Source: CAZHWT01 sp964536215 (GTDB taxonomy: Bacteria > Patescibacteriota > CAZHWT01). From it: a stretch of DNA of 25,831 bases. The stretch is taken from assembly GCA_964536215.1 (NCBI GenBank), contig CAZHWT010000019.1, forward strand, positions 1 to 25,831. Direction: 5' to 3'. The position numbers were made by a program, and so were the translations under genes. Positions 6,534-15,540 of this stretch are shown piece after piece (positions within the stretch are counted from its first letter, which is position 1; each line of letters begins with the position of its first letter). Under the pieces are notes generated by a model, which saw only the letters and a program-made list of their open reading frames with translations, was not told where the DNA came from and made no database searches.

Positions 6534-9035
6534 ATGAAAAGCATTCTACAGCGCTTTAGCCAAAACGCTAAAGACGCCCTAATTAAATCTCAAATTATCG
6601 CACGAACCGAAGCTCGGTCATTCGTGGCTACCCACCATTTACTGCTAGCGCTTACTCAGCAGCCTGACTCAATGGCCTGTCGCGTCCTCAAAGATATGGA
6701 TGTAGATATCGCCAAAGTTGGTGAGATATGCAATCGAGTAATTTATAAACAGCGCCAAGAAACGAAAACGCAAGGCTTAGAAGATGAGCTGCGCACAGTT
6801 ATTCAATATTCTTTCGAAGAAGCCGTCGACACCGGCTCAACCTATGTTGGCACAGAGCACCTACTGTTGGGAATTATCAGCCTAGACCGAAGCTTAGCAG
6901 CCCAAATACTGTTAAATAGTCAGGTCGATCCAGAGGAGCTTCGCTTAAAAGTAAATGAAATGTCGGGTATTCTGGACATTCCTGTCAAAACTGCTGGCAA
7001 GCTAGACCTTATGGAATCTAGCCTATTAGAAACATATGGTCGCGATCTAACCAAAGAAGCATCCATGGGCAAGCTAGATCCAGTCATCGGTCGAGACACA
7101 GAGATCCAACGGGTCATCCAAACCCTATCTCGGCGGACTAAAAATAACCCCATCCTGCTGGGCGAGGCAGGAGTAGGCAAAACAGCAATCGTTGAAGGTC
7201 TAGCTCAGAAAATCTATGCTAGACAAGTCCCTACTGGCATTCTTGACAAGAAAGTGCTATCACTCAGTATAGGCTCTCTAGTAGCCGGCACAAAGTTTCG
7301 TGGAGATTTTGAAGAGCGCATGATGCGCCTCTTACAGGAAATTCAGCAAGATGGTCACATCATCCTCTTCATCGACGAGATTCACACCCTCTTGGGGGCT
7401 GGCTCTGCTGCTGGTAGCCTAGACGCCGCCAATATCTTAAAACCATTACTAGCCAAGGGCGAAATCCAAACCATCGGCGCCACCACCTTTGATGAGTATC
7501 GCGAGTATATCGAAGAAGATTCTGCCCTAACTCGTCGTTTTCAGCCAATCACCGTAGAAGAGCCAGATTTAGAGCAAGCCACTAAGATTCTTCACCACGT
7601 TGGGAAGATGTATGAAAAATACCACGGTGTGAGGTATGATCGCGGCGCTTTGGAGTTAGCAGCCAGTCTCGCTCACCGCTACATCACTGAGAGAAAATTG
7701 CCCGACGCTGCCATAGATCTTATTGATGAAGCTGCTTCGTACGTCAAAATAGTCCGCGCTAAAAAAGAGGACGTTAGCACTAAATTACAATACCAACTCG
7801 ATCAAATTATTGCCGCTAAGGAAAAAGCAATTGAGCAACAAGAGTATGATCAAGCCTTCTCTCTAAGACAAAAAGAGCAACAGCTTCGTCAACGGCTAGA
7901 TAAAAAGTCTGCCAGCACCAAAATACCCGCCCGTCGAAGCCTGCCAGCCGTCAAGAAACAGGATATCGCCGACGTCTTATCTAACTGGCTTCAAATCCCA
8001 ACTCAGGAACTAACCGATACTGAGGCTCAAACACTCATTAATCTAGAAAATCAGCTACACCAACGCATTATTGGCCAGACTGAGGCAATTAATCTCGTTA
8101 GTCGATCATTGCGCCGATCTCGGGTTGGTCTTTCTAGCCAAAAGCGGCCTATTGCTTCATTTATGTTCCTCGGTCCAAGCGGAGTAGGTAAGACGGAGAC
8201 GGCGAGAGCTTTGGCTGAGGCTATGTTTGGCGGAGAAGAGTCTTTAATAAAGTTGAATATGTCAGAGTACATGGAGCGTTATTCTGTCTCTAACCTCATC
8301 GGATCGCCAGCCGGGTACGTTGGATATGAAGAGGGCGGCAAGCTAACCGAAATGGTTCGTCGTCGACCTTATTCCGTCGTACTTTTTGACGAAATAGAAA
8401 AAGCTCACCCAGATATCTTTAACCTCATGTTGCAGATATTGGAGGATGGGGAACTGATTGATGCCAAAGGTCGCAGTATAGACTTTCGCAATACTATTAT
8501 TGTCTTTACCTCCAACTTGGGAGCAGAGTTCTTTGGCCAGAAGGGGCACATTGGCTTCAGTCTGGGCGGATCCATGGCCGAGCTGCAGGAGCAAGCCGAT
8601 CATCAAGCCGATCCTGCCATGTACGAACGAGTTATGGAAAATCTCAAAGACAATTTTAGACCAGAATTCCTTAACCGCTTAACCGGCATTGTAATCTATC
8701 ACAGTCTAAGCAGTAGTCAGGCTCGGCAGATTGCCAAAATTATGTTTAAAGATGTTGAACAAAGACTTAAAACTAAGCGCATAAAGCTAAAGGTGAGTCC
8801 TGACGTCTTCGAACATCTCAGTCAGCATGGTATCAGTCAAGACATGGGAGTGCGACCCATGCAACGAGTTATTGAGCGCCAAGTCGAAGACGCCATTACA
8901 GACAAAATTTTAGATGGTAGCATTAAGCCTGGACAAGTGATAAATGTTTACCTAGAGCAGGAGGCTATCGCGATCAAAGTAAAACCGGTAAAACTGCCGA
9001 CTGCTACCAAAACCAAAGCAAAAGTACCTGCATAA
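6534..9035 (+). CDS. clpC: ATP-dependent Clp protease ATPase subunit ClpC
   Basis: The 833-residue AAA+ unfoldase has every ClpC part. The double Clp-N repeat spans about 3-145. The first ATPase domain has Walker A GEAGVGKT (210-217) and Walker B ILFIDE (277-282). A UVR-type middle coil (about 423-456) separates ClpC from ClpA and ClpB. The second ATPase domain has GPSGVGKT (547-554) and VVLFDE (615-620). The sensor-2 motif GVRPMQR lies at 772-778. The IGF tripeptide at 673-675 is the loop that docks on ClpP, so it should feed substrates to ClpP for degradation in the cytoplasm. The C-terminal 20 residues are Lys/Pro-rich. A strong GGAGGA ribosome-binding site precedes the ATG, and the promoter carries an operator-like repeat. 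radA begins 5 nt after its stop, as in the clpC-radA pairing seen in Firmicutes. Confidence 0.97.
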   Translation: MKSILQRFSQNAKDALIKSQIIARTEARSFVATHHLLLALTQQPDSMACRVLKDMDVDIAKVGEICNRVIYKQRQETKTQGLEDELRTVIQYSFEEAVDTGSTYVGTEHLLLGIISLDRSLAAQILLNSQVDPEELRLKVNEMSGILDIPVKTAGKLDLMESSLLETYGRDLTKEASMGKLDPVIGRDTEIQRVIQTLSRRTKNNPILLGEAGVGKTAIVEGLAQKIYARQVPTGILDKKVLSLSIGSLVAGTKFRGDFEERMMRLLQEIQQDGHIILFIDEIHTLLGAGSAAGSLDAANILKPLLAKGEIQTIGATTFDEYREYIEEDSALTRRFQPITVEEPDLEQATKILHHVGKMYEKYHGVRYDRGALELAASLAHRYITERKLPDAAIDLIDEAASYVKIVRAKKEDVSTKLQYQLDQIIAAKEKAIEQQEYDQAFSLRQKEQQLRQRLDKKSASTKIPARRSLPAVKKQDIADVLSNWLQIPTQELTDTEAQTLINLENQLHQRIIGQTEAINLVSRSLRRSRVGLSSQKRPIASFMFLGPSGVGKTETARALAEAMFGGEESLIKLNMSEYMERYSVSNLIGSPAGYVGYEEGGKLTEMVRRRPYSVVLFDEIEKAHPDIFNLMLQILEDGELIDAKGRSIDFRNTIIVFTSNLGAEFFGQKGHIGFSLGGSMAELQEQADHQADPAMYERVMENLKDNFRPEFLNRLTGIVIYHSLSSSQARQIAKIMFKDVEQRLKTKRIKLKVSPDVFEHLSQHGISQDMGVRPMQRVIERQVEDAITDKILDGSIKPGQVINVYLEQEAIAIKVKPVKLPTATKTKAKVPA

Positions 9036-9040
9036 ACAGT

Positions 9041-10342
9041 ATGGCCAAATCACAAACTCTCTACGTCTGTCAGCAATGTGCGGCTGAGTCTCCTAAATGG
9101 GAAGGTCGATGTCATAGTTGTGGCGCCTGGAATAGCCTGGTCGAAGTAAACCGTAGCAAATCATCGGCGACTTCTGCAGCCAAAAGCTCCTTTAATCCTG
9201 ATAGCTTAGTCCGCTTGGATAAAGTAGCTACTCAAGCCGGTAAACGTCTAAGCACTGGCTTTGAAGAGCTAGACCGCGTGCTAGGTGGTGGCTTATTGCT
9301 CGGATCAGTCACTTTGGTCGGCGGCGAGCCCGGTATTGGTAAATCCACTCTGCTGCTACAAGTCGCCGTAACTATTGGCGGACTATACGTCACTGCTGAA
9401 GAGTCTGCCCATCAAGTTAAATCGCGAGCCGACCGTCTCGGTAAAGGTCTGGATACTGTCACCCTTCTTTCAACCAACAACGTCGATCAGGCTCTGGTGG
9501 CCATGCAGCAAACTCAACCACCGCTAGTGATTATTGACTCTATACAGACCATCAGTACCGATGATCTAGATGGAGTACCTGGGTCAGTTGGCCAGGTCAG
9601 AGAGTGCGCCAACCGCCTTGTTCACGCTGCCAAGTCGCAAAATATCCCCATTATTATTGTCAGCCACGTTACCAAAGAGGGGACCATTGCTGGTCCTAAA
9701 GTGCTTGAGCACGTCGTTGATACAGTCATATACGTAGAAGGCGAAGCACTATCCATGACTCGCTTAGTCCGGGGTATTAAAAATCGCTTTGGCCCAGTTC
9801 ACGAAGTTGGTCTATTTGAGTTGGCCGAAGCTGGCATGCGCGAAGTAACCGATCCCTCTGGACTCTTAGCCGCAGGATATGCCGCCACTTCCGGCTCTGT
9901 CATCACCGTTAGTATGGAGGGAGTTCGCCCTGTTTTGCTAGAAGTTCAAGCTCTAACTACTCCAACCAGTTTTGGGCTACCTAGGCGCACTTCCAATGGC
10001 ATGGATTACAATCGCTTACTCATGCTTATCGCCGTATTAACCAAGCGCACCAAGATTAACTTGGGCAATCAAGACGTCTACACCAACCTGGCTGGTGGTC
10101 TAAAAATAAAAGAGACTGCCCTCGATTTGGCCGTTTGCTTAGCCCTTATCTCCTCCATAAAAGACACTCCGCTTCCTCCCAAAACTGTCGTCTTTGGTGA
10201 AGTCAGCCTATCTGGTCAAGTAAAACCCGTCCTAGGTCAGCAAAAGCGCCTCGACCAAGCCAAAAAACTTGGCTACAACCACTGTATCAGCGCCGATTCT
10301 GCCCCAACTCTCGCTCAAGCCATCCAGCAAGCTTTTAAATAG
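9041..10342 (+). CDS. radA: DNA repair protein RadA (Sms)
   Basis: The 433-residue protein starts with a four-cysteine zinc finger (C10, C13, C24, C27). A RecA-like ATPase core follows, with Walker A GEPGIGKS (95-102), Walker B VIIDS (163-167) and the RadA-specific KNRFG motif (247-251). A Lon-like domain fills about 270-433. RadA is a hexameric helicase that drives branch migration of recombination intermediates. In naturally competent bacteria it also extends incorporation of imported single strands, which suits the com genes later in the window. It is almost certainly co-transcribed with clpC. Length is normal and no key residue is missing. Confidence 0.96.
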   Translation: MAKSQTLYVCQQCAAESPKWEGRCHSCGAWNSLVEVNRSKSSATSAAKSSFNPDSLVRLDKVATQAGKRLSTGFEELDRVLGGGLLLGSVTLVGGEPGIGKSTLLLQVAVTIGGLYVTAEESAHQVKSRADRLGKGLDTVTLLSTNNVDQALVAMQQTQPPLVIIDSIQTISTDDLDGVPGSVGQVRECANRLVHAAKSQNIPIIIVSHVTKEGTIAGPKVLEHVVDTVIYVEGEALSMTRLVRGIKNRFGPVHEVGLFELAEAGMREVTDPSGLLAAGYAATSGSVITVSMEGVRPVLLEVQALTTPTSFGLPRRTSNGMDYNRLLMLIAVLTKRTKINLGNQDVYTNLAGGLKIKETALDLAVCLALISSIKDTPLPPKTVVFGEVSLSGQVKPVLGQQKRLDQAKKLGYNHCISADSAPTLAQAIQQAFK

Positions 10343-10576
10343 CTTACTATCTCTTCCCACGACCTAAAAATCTTGTCCGTCCAAACAAACGTGCAAGCGA
10401 ATGAGAATACGCTGTTCGAATTACGCAATCAAATAACGAACAGCGACTCAACCAATGCTCCTTAAAACTTATCCCAAAGTTATCCACATGACCTGGTCAG
10501 GCATAGTCTACTACAGATAATTTTAAGGCAAATAACTATAAGGTACGCAAAAATAAGCCAAAAATATACTATAAGA
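10343..10576. other. Intergenic region upstream of rho with a 9-bp inverted repeat
   Basis: No gene seen. CGCTGTTCG (10410-10418) and CGAACAGCG (10437-10445) form a perfect inverted repeat with an 18-nt loop and no T run. One perfect DnaA-box match, TTATCCACA, lies at 10480-10488, with a weaker TTATCCCAA at 10469-10477. There is no box cluster and no dnaA or dnaN, so I do not call an origin. Confidence 0.5.
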
Positions 10577-10605
10577 TTGACAAGACAAATCAAGTATGGT
10601 ATAAA
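10577..10605 (+). promoter_or_regulatory. Strong promoter upstream of rho (P1)
   Basis: TTGACA (10577-10582), a 17-nt spacer and TATAAA (10600-10605). The expected start near 10612 would give a leader of about 217 nt before rho. Confidence 0.8.
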
Positions 10606-10611
10606 ACAACC

Positions 10612-10828
10612 AAGGGGTTGGTAGGGGCAGTGCCAATCCCTTACTAGAGCGGTTAATTACTTGACAACTCTAGTAAGGGCCTGATACTGTATCACCACAT
10701 ATCCCCGTAGAAAGTTCTAAATCGCAAGCTATCCCATTATTTAATCCAATAAAACACTTACTTTAGCCGTCGTGCCAATCGCACTAATAAACAGCTATAA
10801 GTAGAATCCCACTATTTTCCAAACCCGT
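10612..10828 (+). promoter_or_regulatory. Structured rho leader with overlapping hairpins and a second promoter
   Basis: Hairpin 1 pairs GGGGTTGG (10614-10621) with CCAATCCC (10633-10640). Hairpin 2 is a perfect 12-bp stem, CCCTTACTAGAG (10638-10649) with CTCTAGTAAGGG (10668-10679). They share 10638-10640, so full formation of one competes with the other. A second promoter, TTGACA (10661-10666) and GATACT (10683-10688), has its -35 box in the loop of hairpin 2, so the same repeat could be a DNA operator. No U-tract follows. rho is often autoregulated through its leader, which this could serve. Confidence 0.55.
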
Positions 10829-12082
10829 ATGCCTACTGCTCAATCAGAATATAAACCGAACGCCAGCAAGCCTCGCCGCTACAATCGTTCGAACCAAAAT
10901 AAAAACGCTAAAGCAGTTAAACCCGTAGCTACAAACAGCGATCCTGCGGACCAAGCAGCTGCCTTAAACGACGCTGTGGAAGTTGGCGGTATTTTGGATA
11001 TGATGAACGACGGCTATGGCTTTCTTCGCCAAGACGGCCTAATTGCCAACTATGGCGATGTATATGTCTCATCAGCCCAAATTCGCCGCTTCGACCTCAG
11101 GGTAGGGGACAATGTTGCTGGTATGGCTCGCAAGCCAAAAGAAAATGAAAAGTATTTTGGCTTATTAAAAGTAGATTCTATTAACGGTCGCTCGTTAGAA
11201 GAGGTGGCTAACCGTCCTCGCTTTGAGCGCTTAACTCCCATTTATCCCGATAATCAAATCAAATTAGAAACTACCAAAGAAATCATTTCAACTCGTTTAT
11301 TAGACCTCGTTTCTCCAATCGGCCGAGGCCAGCGCGGCATGATCGTCGCCCAACCAAAAGCTGGTAAAACCTACCTTATCAAAGACATTGCCAACGGTAT
11401 TACCACTAACTATAAAGACATTAAAATTATGGTTGTGCTTATTGGCGAGCGACCAGAAGAGGTAACCGATATCTCTCGTAGCGTTAATGGCGAGGTGTTT
11501 GCCTCTAACTTTGATGAACCATCCGAAAATCAAGTTAAAGTGGCCGAACTAGCCCTAGAGAAGGCCAAGCGAGCCGTGGAGCTTGGTGAAGATGTAGTTA
11601 TTTTACTCGATAGCATTACGCGTCTCGCTAGGGCTTACAACTTAGCCATCCCCCCGTCAGGGCGGACGCTCTCAGGTGGTTTTGACCCCGCCGCCCTGTA
11701 TCCTCCCAAGCGCTTCTTCGGCGCCGCCCGCAACGTTGAAAATGGTGGCAGCTTAACCATTATCGCCACAGCCTTGATTGATACTGGATCTCGCATGGAC
11801 GATCTGATTTATGAAGAGTTCAAGGGGACGGGTAACATGGAGCTACATCTTGATCGCCGATTAGCCGAACGTCGGGTCTACCCATCTATCGACGTTACTC
11901 GCTCTGGCACGCGCCACGAAGAACTGCTCTTTACCGCTGACGATCTTAAGCTTGTCTGGCGTATGCGCCGCATGATTGAAACTTTGGGACAAGGACAGGA
12001 ATCAACCGAACTAATTCTGGATCGCCTTCAGAAAACAGATACAAATAGCAGCTTCCTTGCCACATTACACAAAAGCGTGTAA
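10829..12082 (+). CDS. rho: Transcription termination factor Rho
   Basis: The 417-residue protein has the Rho primary RNA-binding domain, with RNP1-like DGYGFLR (61-67) and DVYVSSAQIRRF (77-88). The hexameric ATPase core follows: Walker A AQPKAGKT (174-181), GERPEEVTD (207-215), Walker B VILLDS (257-262) with ITRLARAYN, and the secondary-site loops to about 360. The N-terminal 48 residues are Lys/Asn-rich and disordered in place of the usual Rho_N helical bundle. Rho binds nascent untranslated RNA and releases RNA polymerase. The ATG at 10829 has no Shine-Dalgarno site. Two promoters and a structured leader lie upstream, so autoregulation is likely. Confidence 0.96.
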   Translation: MPTAQSEYKPNASKPRRYNRSNQNKNAKAVKPVATNSDPADQAAALNDAVEVGGILDMMNDGYGFLRQDGLIANYGDVYVSSAQIRRFDLRVGDNVAGMARKPKENEKYFGLLKVDSINGRSLEEVANRPRFERLTPIYPDNQIKLETTKEIISTRLLDLVSPIGRGQRGMIVAQPKAGKTYLIKDIANGITTNYKDIKIMVVLIGERPEEVTDISRSVNGEVFASNFDEPSENQVKVAELALEKAKRAVELGEDVVILLDSITRLARAYNLAIPPSGRTLSGGFDPAALYPPKRFFGAARNVENGGSLTIIATALIDTGSRMDDLIYEEFKGTGNMELHLDRRLAERRVYPSIDVTRSGTRHEELLFTADDLKLVWRMRRMIETLGQGQESTELILDRLQKTDTNSSFLATLHKSV

Positions 12083-12102
12083 AGTAGCACATGCAAGGTT
12101 AA

Positions 12103-12132
12103 TTTCACATCATGCAACTATTCTGCTATTAT
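12103..12132 (+). promoter_or_regulatory. Possible promoter of the M23 peptidase gene
   Basis: TATTAT (12127-12132) is a fair -10 box. The best -35 candidate, TTTCAC (12103-12108), is weak and 18 nt away. The leader would be about 25 nt, without a Shine-Dalgarno site. Confidence 0.4.
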
Positions 12133-12164
12133 AGCTAGGTACAGCTCAATCACTGCCATCTCCC

Positions 12165-13340
12165 ATGAGCGATCCTCTCAATTACACCCAATCAGATATA
12201 TCTCTAAATCCTAAATTATTTAGCCAGGATGTTCTATCTTGGACAGGCCACTTATGCGCCCAGAGCCTACACGCTGGTGGTAAATCTATTTACCAGGCAG
12301 GCTATGCTGTAGAACATGCTAAGCAGCTGGCCATAACTTCCATCCGGTCCAGAAACAGCCAATTAGGCCGACCATTTTCCCCTTTTGGCGTAGGTGGCCT
12401 AACAGCCGTTATAGGTATTAGCGGTTTACTCTTCGGCCACAATGGCATAGTTAGCCAGCAAATAACCAACGATTCATTAGTCCCGGAGGTAAAGGCAGCT
12501 AAAACATCTGTGAACCAAGCAGCAACTCTCGTCACTAATGACATTATGGTTGATAGCGCAGATTTGCAAACAACAATTCCGAGTGATAGGTTGCGTGACT
12601 CGGTTATTACTCACAGCGTAGCTAAAGGCGAGAACCTTGAGACCATTGCTAAGTCCTACAACGTCTCCGTTGACTCTCTTCGCTACGTAAACAACCTTAG
12701 CAATCAAGATTTGGTAACGCCAGGACAAAATCTAACCATTCTGCCTGTGTCGGGTGTGCTTTATACCGTCAAGACAGGCGAAACTTTACAGTCTATCGCT
12801 GATAAGTGGAAAGTGCCAGCTCAAGCTATTGTCGATGTTAACTGGTTAGACGAGCCCTACGAGGTCAAAAAAGATCAAAAACTAGTTATTCCAGGAGCTG
12901 AGATTCCTAAGGCTACCCCAACGCCAGCGCCGCAAACGTCAAAGTACGCACAAAGCTCTGGTGGATTTATTCAAAAAGGTAATGGCCAGTTTATTTGGCC
13001 AGTTCCAGGCGAAGTTACTCAATACTTTAGCTACTATCATAATGGTATTGACATTGGCAATCGAGGGAAGTCGGCGCCAATTGTCGCCGCTGCCTCTGGA
13101 AAAGTAACCTTTGCAGGCTGGTGGGCTGGCGGTGGCGGCAATAGCGTCTGGATCGATCATGGTAATGGCTACATCACCATGTATGCCCACATGAGCAAGA
13201 TTATGGCCTCAGTTGGCCAGAATGTTACCCAAGGCACCCAAATCGGCATCACCGGAGAAACGGGCCGTGCCTTCGGCATCCACCTTCACTTTATGGTTGA
13301 GTATAATCATAAAGTGGTTAATCCTATTTCAGTTCTCTGA
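12165..13340 (+). CDS. Membrane-anchored LysM/M23 peptidoglycan endopeptidase
   Basis: The 391-residue protein has a cytoplasmic-looking N-terminus, one hydrophobic segment at about 75-92 and two LysM domains at about 148-193 and 198-243. A Pro/Thr linker follows, then an M23 (LytM-type) peptidase domain at about 278-390. The zinc ligands are visible: H292 and D296 in HNGIDIG and the HLH motif at 373-375, with H342 in YAHMS. M23 enzymes cut peptide crosslinks in peptidoglycan; LysM binds the glycan. It probably remodels the cell's own wall, although in an epibiont it might also act at the host contact. It is the only intact gene here that ends in TGA. Confidence 0.92.
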   Translation: MSDPLNYTQSDISLNPKLFSQDVLSWTGHLCAQSLHAGGKSIYQAGYAVEHAKQLAITSIRSRNSQLGRPFSPFGVGGLTAVIGISGLLFGHNGIVSQQITNDSLVPEVKAAKTSVNQAATLVTNDIMVDSADLQTTIPSDRLRDSVITHSVAKGENLETIAKSYNVSVDSLRYVNNLSNQDLVTPGQNLTILPVSGVLYTVKTGETLQSIADKWKVPAQAIVDVNWLDEPYEVKKDQKLVIPGAEIPKATPTPAPQTSKYAQSSGGFIQKGNGQFIWPVPGEVTQYFSYYHNGIDIGNRGKSAPIVAAASGKVTFAGWWAGGGGNSVWIDHGNGYITMYAHMSKIMASVGQNVTQGTQIGITGETGRAFGIHLHFMVEYNHKVVNPISVL

Positions 13341-13365
13341 GATAATTATCACCTCTCATTAGTTA

Positions 13366-13393
13366 TTGATAATTAGACATACTAGGGTATAAT
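13366..13393 (+). promoter_or_regulatory. obg promoter (leaderless)
   Basis: TTGATA (13366-13371), 16-nt spacer and a perfect TATAAT (13388-13393). The -10 box ends 8 nt before the ATG at 13402, so the transcript should begin at or within 1-2 nt of the start codon. Confidence 0.8.
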
Positions 13394-13401
13394 GCACACC
13401 T

Positions 13402-14496
13402 ATGCCTTCATTTATTGACGAAGCTTCAGTCACTATAGCTGGTGGTAAAGGCGGAGATGGTACCGTTTCTTTTCGCCACGAAAAATATGTCCCTAAGGGC
13501 GGTCCTGACGGTGGCGACGGTGGCCGAGGTGGTTCCGTCATCTTTCAAGCTGACAGCAACTTAAATACCCTGTATCACTTCCGTTACACTAAAAAATTTA
13601 GTGCTCCAGATGGTCAAAAGGGCGGCAAGAATAATAAACAGGGTAAAAGTGGGGAAGATATTATTGTTAAAGTGCCCATAGGAACACTTATTTCGGTTCG
13701 AGACGAGCAAGGAATAGCAAAAACATATGACCTTTCCACTAAAGGGCAGTCAATAACCATTGCTAAAGGTGGGGCAGGTGGTAAAGGTAATGCTAGATTC
13801 CCCACGTCCACACAACAGAGGCCTACAAAATCTACTCCTGGACAACCAGGGGAGGCATTTGAGTGCGAATTAGAATTAAAACTGCTTGCAGATATCGGGT
13901 TGGTAGGGCTACCAAACGCTGGTAAGTCTAGCTTGCTAGACGCCCTCACCACTGCTAGTCCTAAGATTGGCAACTATCCATTTACAACACTTCAACCAAA
14001 CTTAGGCGTTGCCACATATCATGATCAAGAAATTGTCATTGCTGATATCCCTGGGCTTATCGAAGGAGCTAGTCAAGGAAAGGGGTTAGGTGATCAATTC
14101 CTTAGACATATCGAAAGAACCAAAGTCCTCTGGCATTTAATTAGCCTTGATCCAGACGAGGAAGACGCTATGGATCGCTACGCAAGTATTAATAATGAGC
14201 TAGCTGCTTTTAGCCGCGATCTGCCACAAAAGCCAACTATTATTATCCTAACTAAGTCAGACCTCGTTGACCAAAAAACTATCAATAACGTTGTAAAAAA
14301 GTTTAGCAAAGTATGCAACAGAGTGATTCCGTGCACTATTTTGTCTGAAGAAAATCATGAAAAGCTATTTATAGAGTCGTTAGCAATAATAAAAGAAGAG
14401 CAACAAAAGGAGAGTATAGTGGAGGACGAGCCAAAACCCAGGGTTTATACTTTGGAGGATCTACCGCAGCGGTTTACGAAACGGCGACAGCTGTAG
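13402..14496 (+). CDS. obg: GTPase Obg (CgtA)
   Basis: The 364-residue protein starts with the Gly-rich Obg fold (1-158), with runs such as GGKGGDG and GGPDGGDGGRGG. The GTPase domain follows: G1 GLPNAGKS (169-176), G3 DIPG (215-218) and G4 TKSD (284-287). The G5 element is weak (TILSEEN, 312-318). The C-terminal OCT domain found in many Obg proteins is absent; instead there is a short charged tail ending in QRFTKRRQL. Obg assists assembly of the 50S subunit and responds to the guanine nucleotide state. It lies 61 bp after the M23 gene but has its own consensus promoter and no Shine-Dalgarno site. No intrinsic terminator is visible after it. Confidence 0.96.
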   Translation: MPSFIDEASVTIAGGKGGDGTVSFRHEKYVPKGGPDGGDGGRGGSVIFQADSNLNTLYHFRYTKKFSAPDGQKGGKNNKQGKSGEDIIVKVPIGTLISVRDEQGIAKTYDLSTKGQSITIAKGGAGGKGNARFPTSTQQRPTKSTPGQPGEAFECELELKLLADIGLVGLPNAGKSSLLDALTTASPKIGNYPFTTLQPNLGVATYHDQEIVIADIPGLIEGASQGKGLGDQFLRHIERTKVLWHLISLDPDEEDAMDRYASINNELAAFSRDLPQKPTIIILTKSDLVDQKTINNVVKKFSKVCNRVIPCTILSEENHEKLFIESLAIIKEEQQKESIVEDEPKPRVYTLEDLPQRFTKRRQL

Positions 14497-14550
14497 TACA
14501 ATCATGTCCGAAAATAACCCATCGACGACCTGGTCAAAGTTTTTGTGCCG

Positions 14551-14566
14551 AAGTTGAGCTCAACTT
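14551..14566. promoter_or_regulatory. 16-bp perfect palindrome before tRNA-Ala(CGC)
   Basis: AAGTTGAGCTCAACTT reads the same on both strands. It sits in the spacer of a possible tRNA promoter (TTGTGC 14543-14548, TACTCT 14566-14571). It may be an operator; the promoter itself is weak. Confidence 0.5.
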
Positions 14567-14613
14567 ACTCTCTAAGCCGCCAACCAAGATCTCTTTACAA
14601 AAGAACACTGTAC

Positions 14614-14689
14614 GGGCCTGTAGCTCAGTTGGTAGAGCGCTACATTCGCATTGTAGAAGTCAGGAGTTCGAATCTCCTCAGGTCCACCA
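14614..14689 (+). tRNA. tRNA-Ala(CGC)
   Basis: All four arms fold. Acceptor GGGCCTG pairs with CAGGTCC, including the G3-U70 wobble that identifies tRNA-Ala. The anticodon loop TTCGCAT gives anticodon CGC (14647-14649), reading GCG. The T arm is GGAG-TTCGAAT-CTCC-like. The CCA end is encoded. Confidence 0.96.
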
Positions 14690-15464
14690 AAGTTACTTCA
14701 GGCGACCATAAAGCATTCTTCAAGCAATCACTGCGCTAATCGCCAACAGCGAAGAACCCGTTCTCAAGCTACTGCTAAAAATAAATAACATAAATCATTC
14801 AAAACTCTGTGTTATAGCTGTGATTGAGCGTAAGTCAGTCTCTGACTGGAGGAGTAAAAACGACGTGGCCATCTGTTTTGGATAATCATTTGGCCTAGAT
14901 TACGCACGGGTTTTATCGCCGCCACAGAACTATGACACGCAAGGTAGCCTGTGTATGTTTTGGAATCGATTCAGCAATCAAAAGAGTTGATTAAAAGTAG
15001 ACAACGTCGGTTATACACTAAGCATAGACGTCATAGGCACAAAGCAAATATAGAGAAGTGAGAATAAGCTGATACAGAAAGAAAAAACACTAATAGAGCT
15101 AAACGAAATAGCAAGTTAGGCATACGAGTGATAGAAGACAACAAATAGACTGCTACAAAAGCAAAAATGCTACCTAAAGTGCTTCTAATCAAAAATTAGC
15201 GATTAAACCAACCGACTAGCGGCGACACAGAGTCTGTTTAAAGTCATTATGTGTCCAGCAAAATATTCGACGTTCACAGCTAAGGTGCACTCCTTCGAAT
15301 ATTCTAGAGCCTTGAGGAGGGCTAGATTGGTATAGAAAAGGACAGTCAAACCGGCAATAGAGTATAACCAGACACTTCTCCGTTCAGTGAGTAGGGGAAA
15401 GTTAAGCAGTGATAGGACTACCAAACCAAGGGTGTGAACACGAGCAATTTCATACGCACACTTC
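14690..15464. other. 775-bp region without a credible gene between two tRNA-Ala genes
   Basis: No open frame here looks like a protein. Part of it (15020-15190) is notably rich in A and G on the plus strand. TTGATT (14987-14992) and TATACA (15012-15017) are a poor promoter with a 19-nt spacer. I looked for tmRNA, RNase P and SRP RNA signatures and saw none. Short stems of 5 bp occur but are not distinctive. Confidence 0.4.
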
Positions 15465-15540
15465 TGGTGGACCCTAGGAGATTCGAACTCCTGACCTCTT
15501 CCATGCCATGGAAGCGCTCTACCAACTAAGCTAAGGGCCC
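15465..15540 (-). tRNA. tRNA-Ala(GGC)
   Basis: On the minus strand, acceptor GGGCCCT pairs with AGGGTCC with G3-U70, the alanine identity pair. The anticodon loop ATGGCAT between CTTCC and GGAAG gives anticodon GGC (plus-strand 15505-15507), reading GCC/GCU. CCA is encoded. The T-arm region is the same as in tRNA-Ala(CGC) at 14614. Confidence 0.96.

Noticed and set aside
10469..10488. DnaA boxes suggesting a replication origin
   Set aside because: Only one perfect box and one weak box, with no cluster, no AT-rich unwinding element that I can define and no dnaA or dnaN nearby.
4568..13376. UGA read as glycine, as in Absconditabacteria and Gracilibacteria
   Set aside because: The intact genes contain no internal TGA, and the S51 frame also contains a TAG, which recoding of UGA would not rescue.
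14690..15464. tmRNA, RNase P RNA or SRP RNA in the long tRNA-tRNA gap
   Set aside because: No tRNA-like ends with a tag frame, no RNase P core motifs and no SRP tetraloop domain were seen on either strand.
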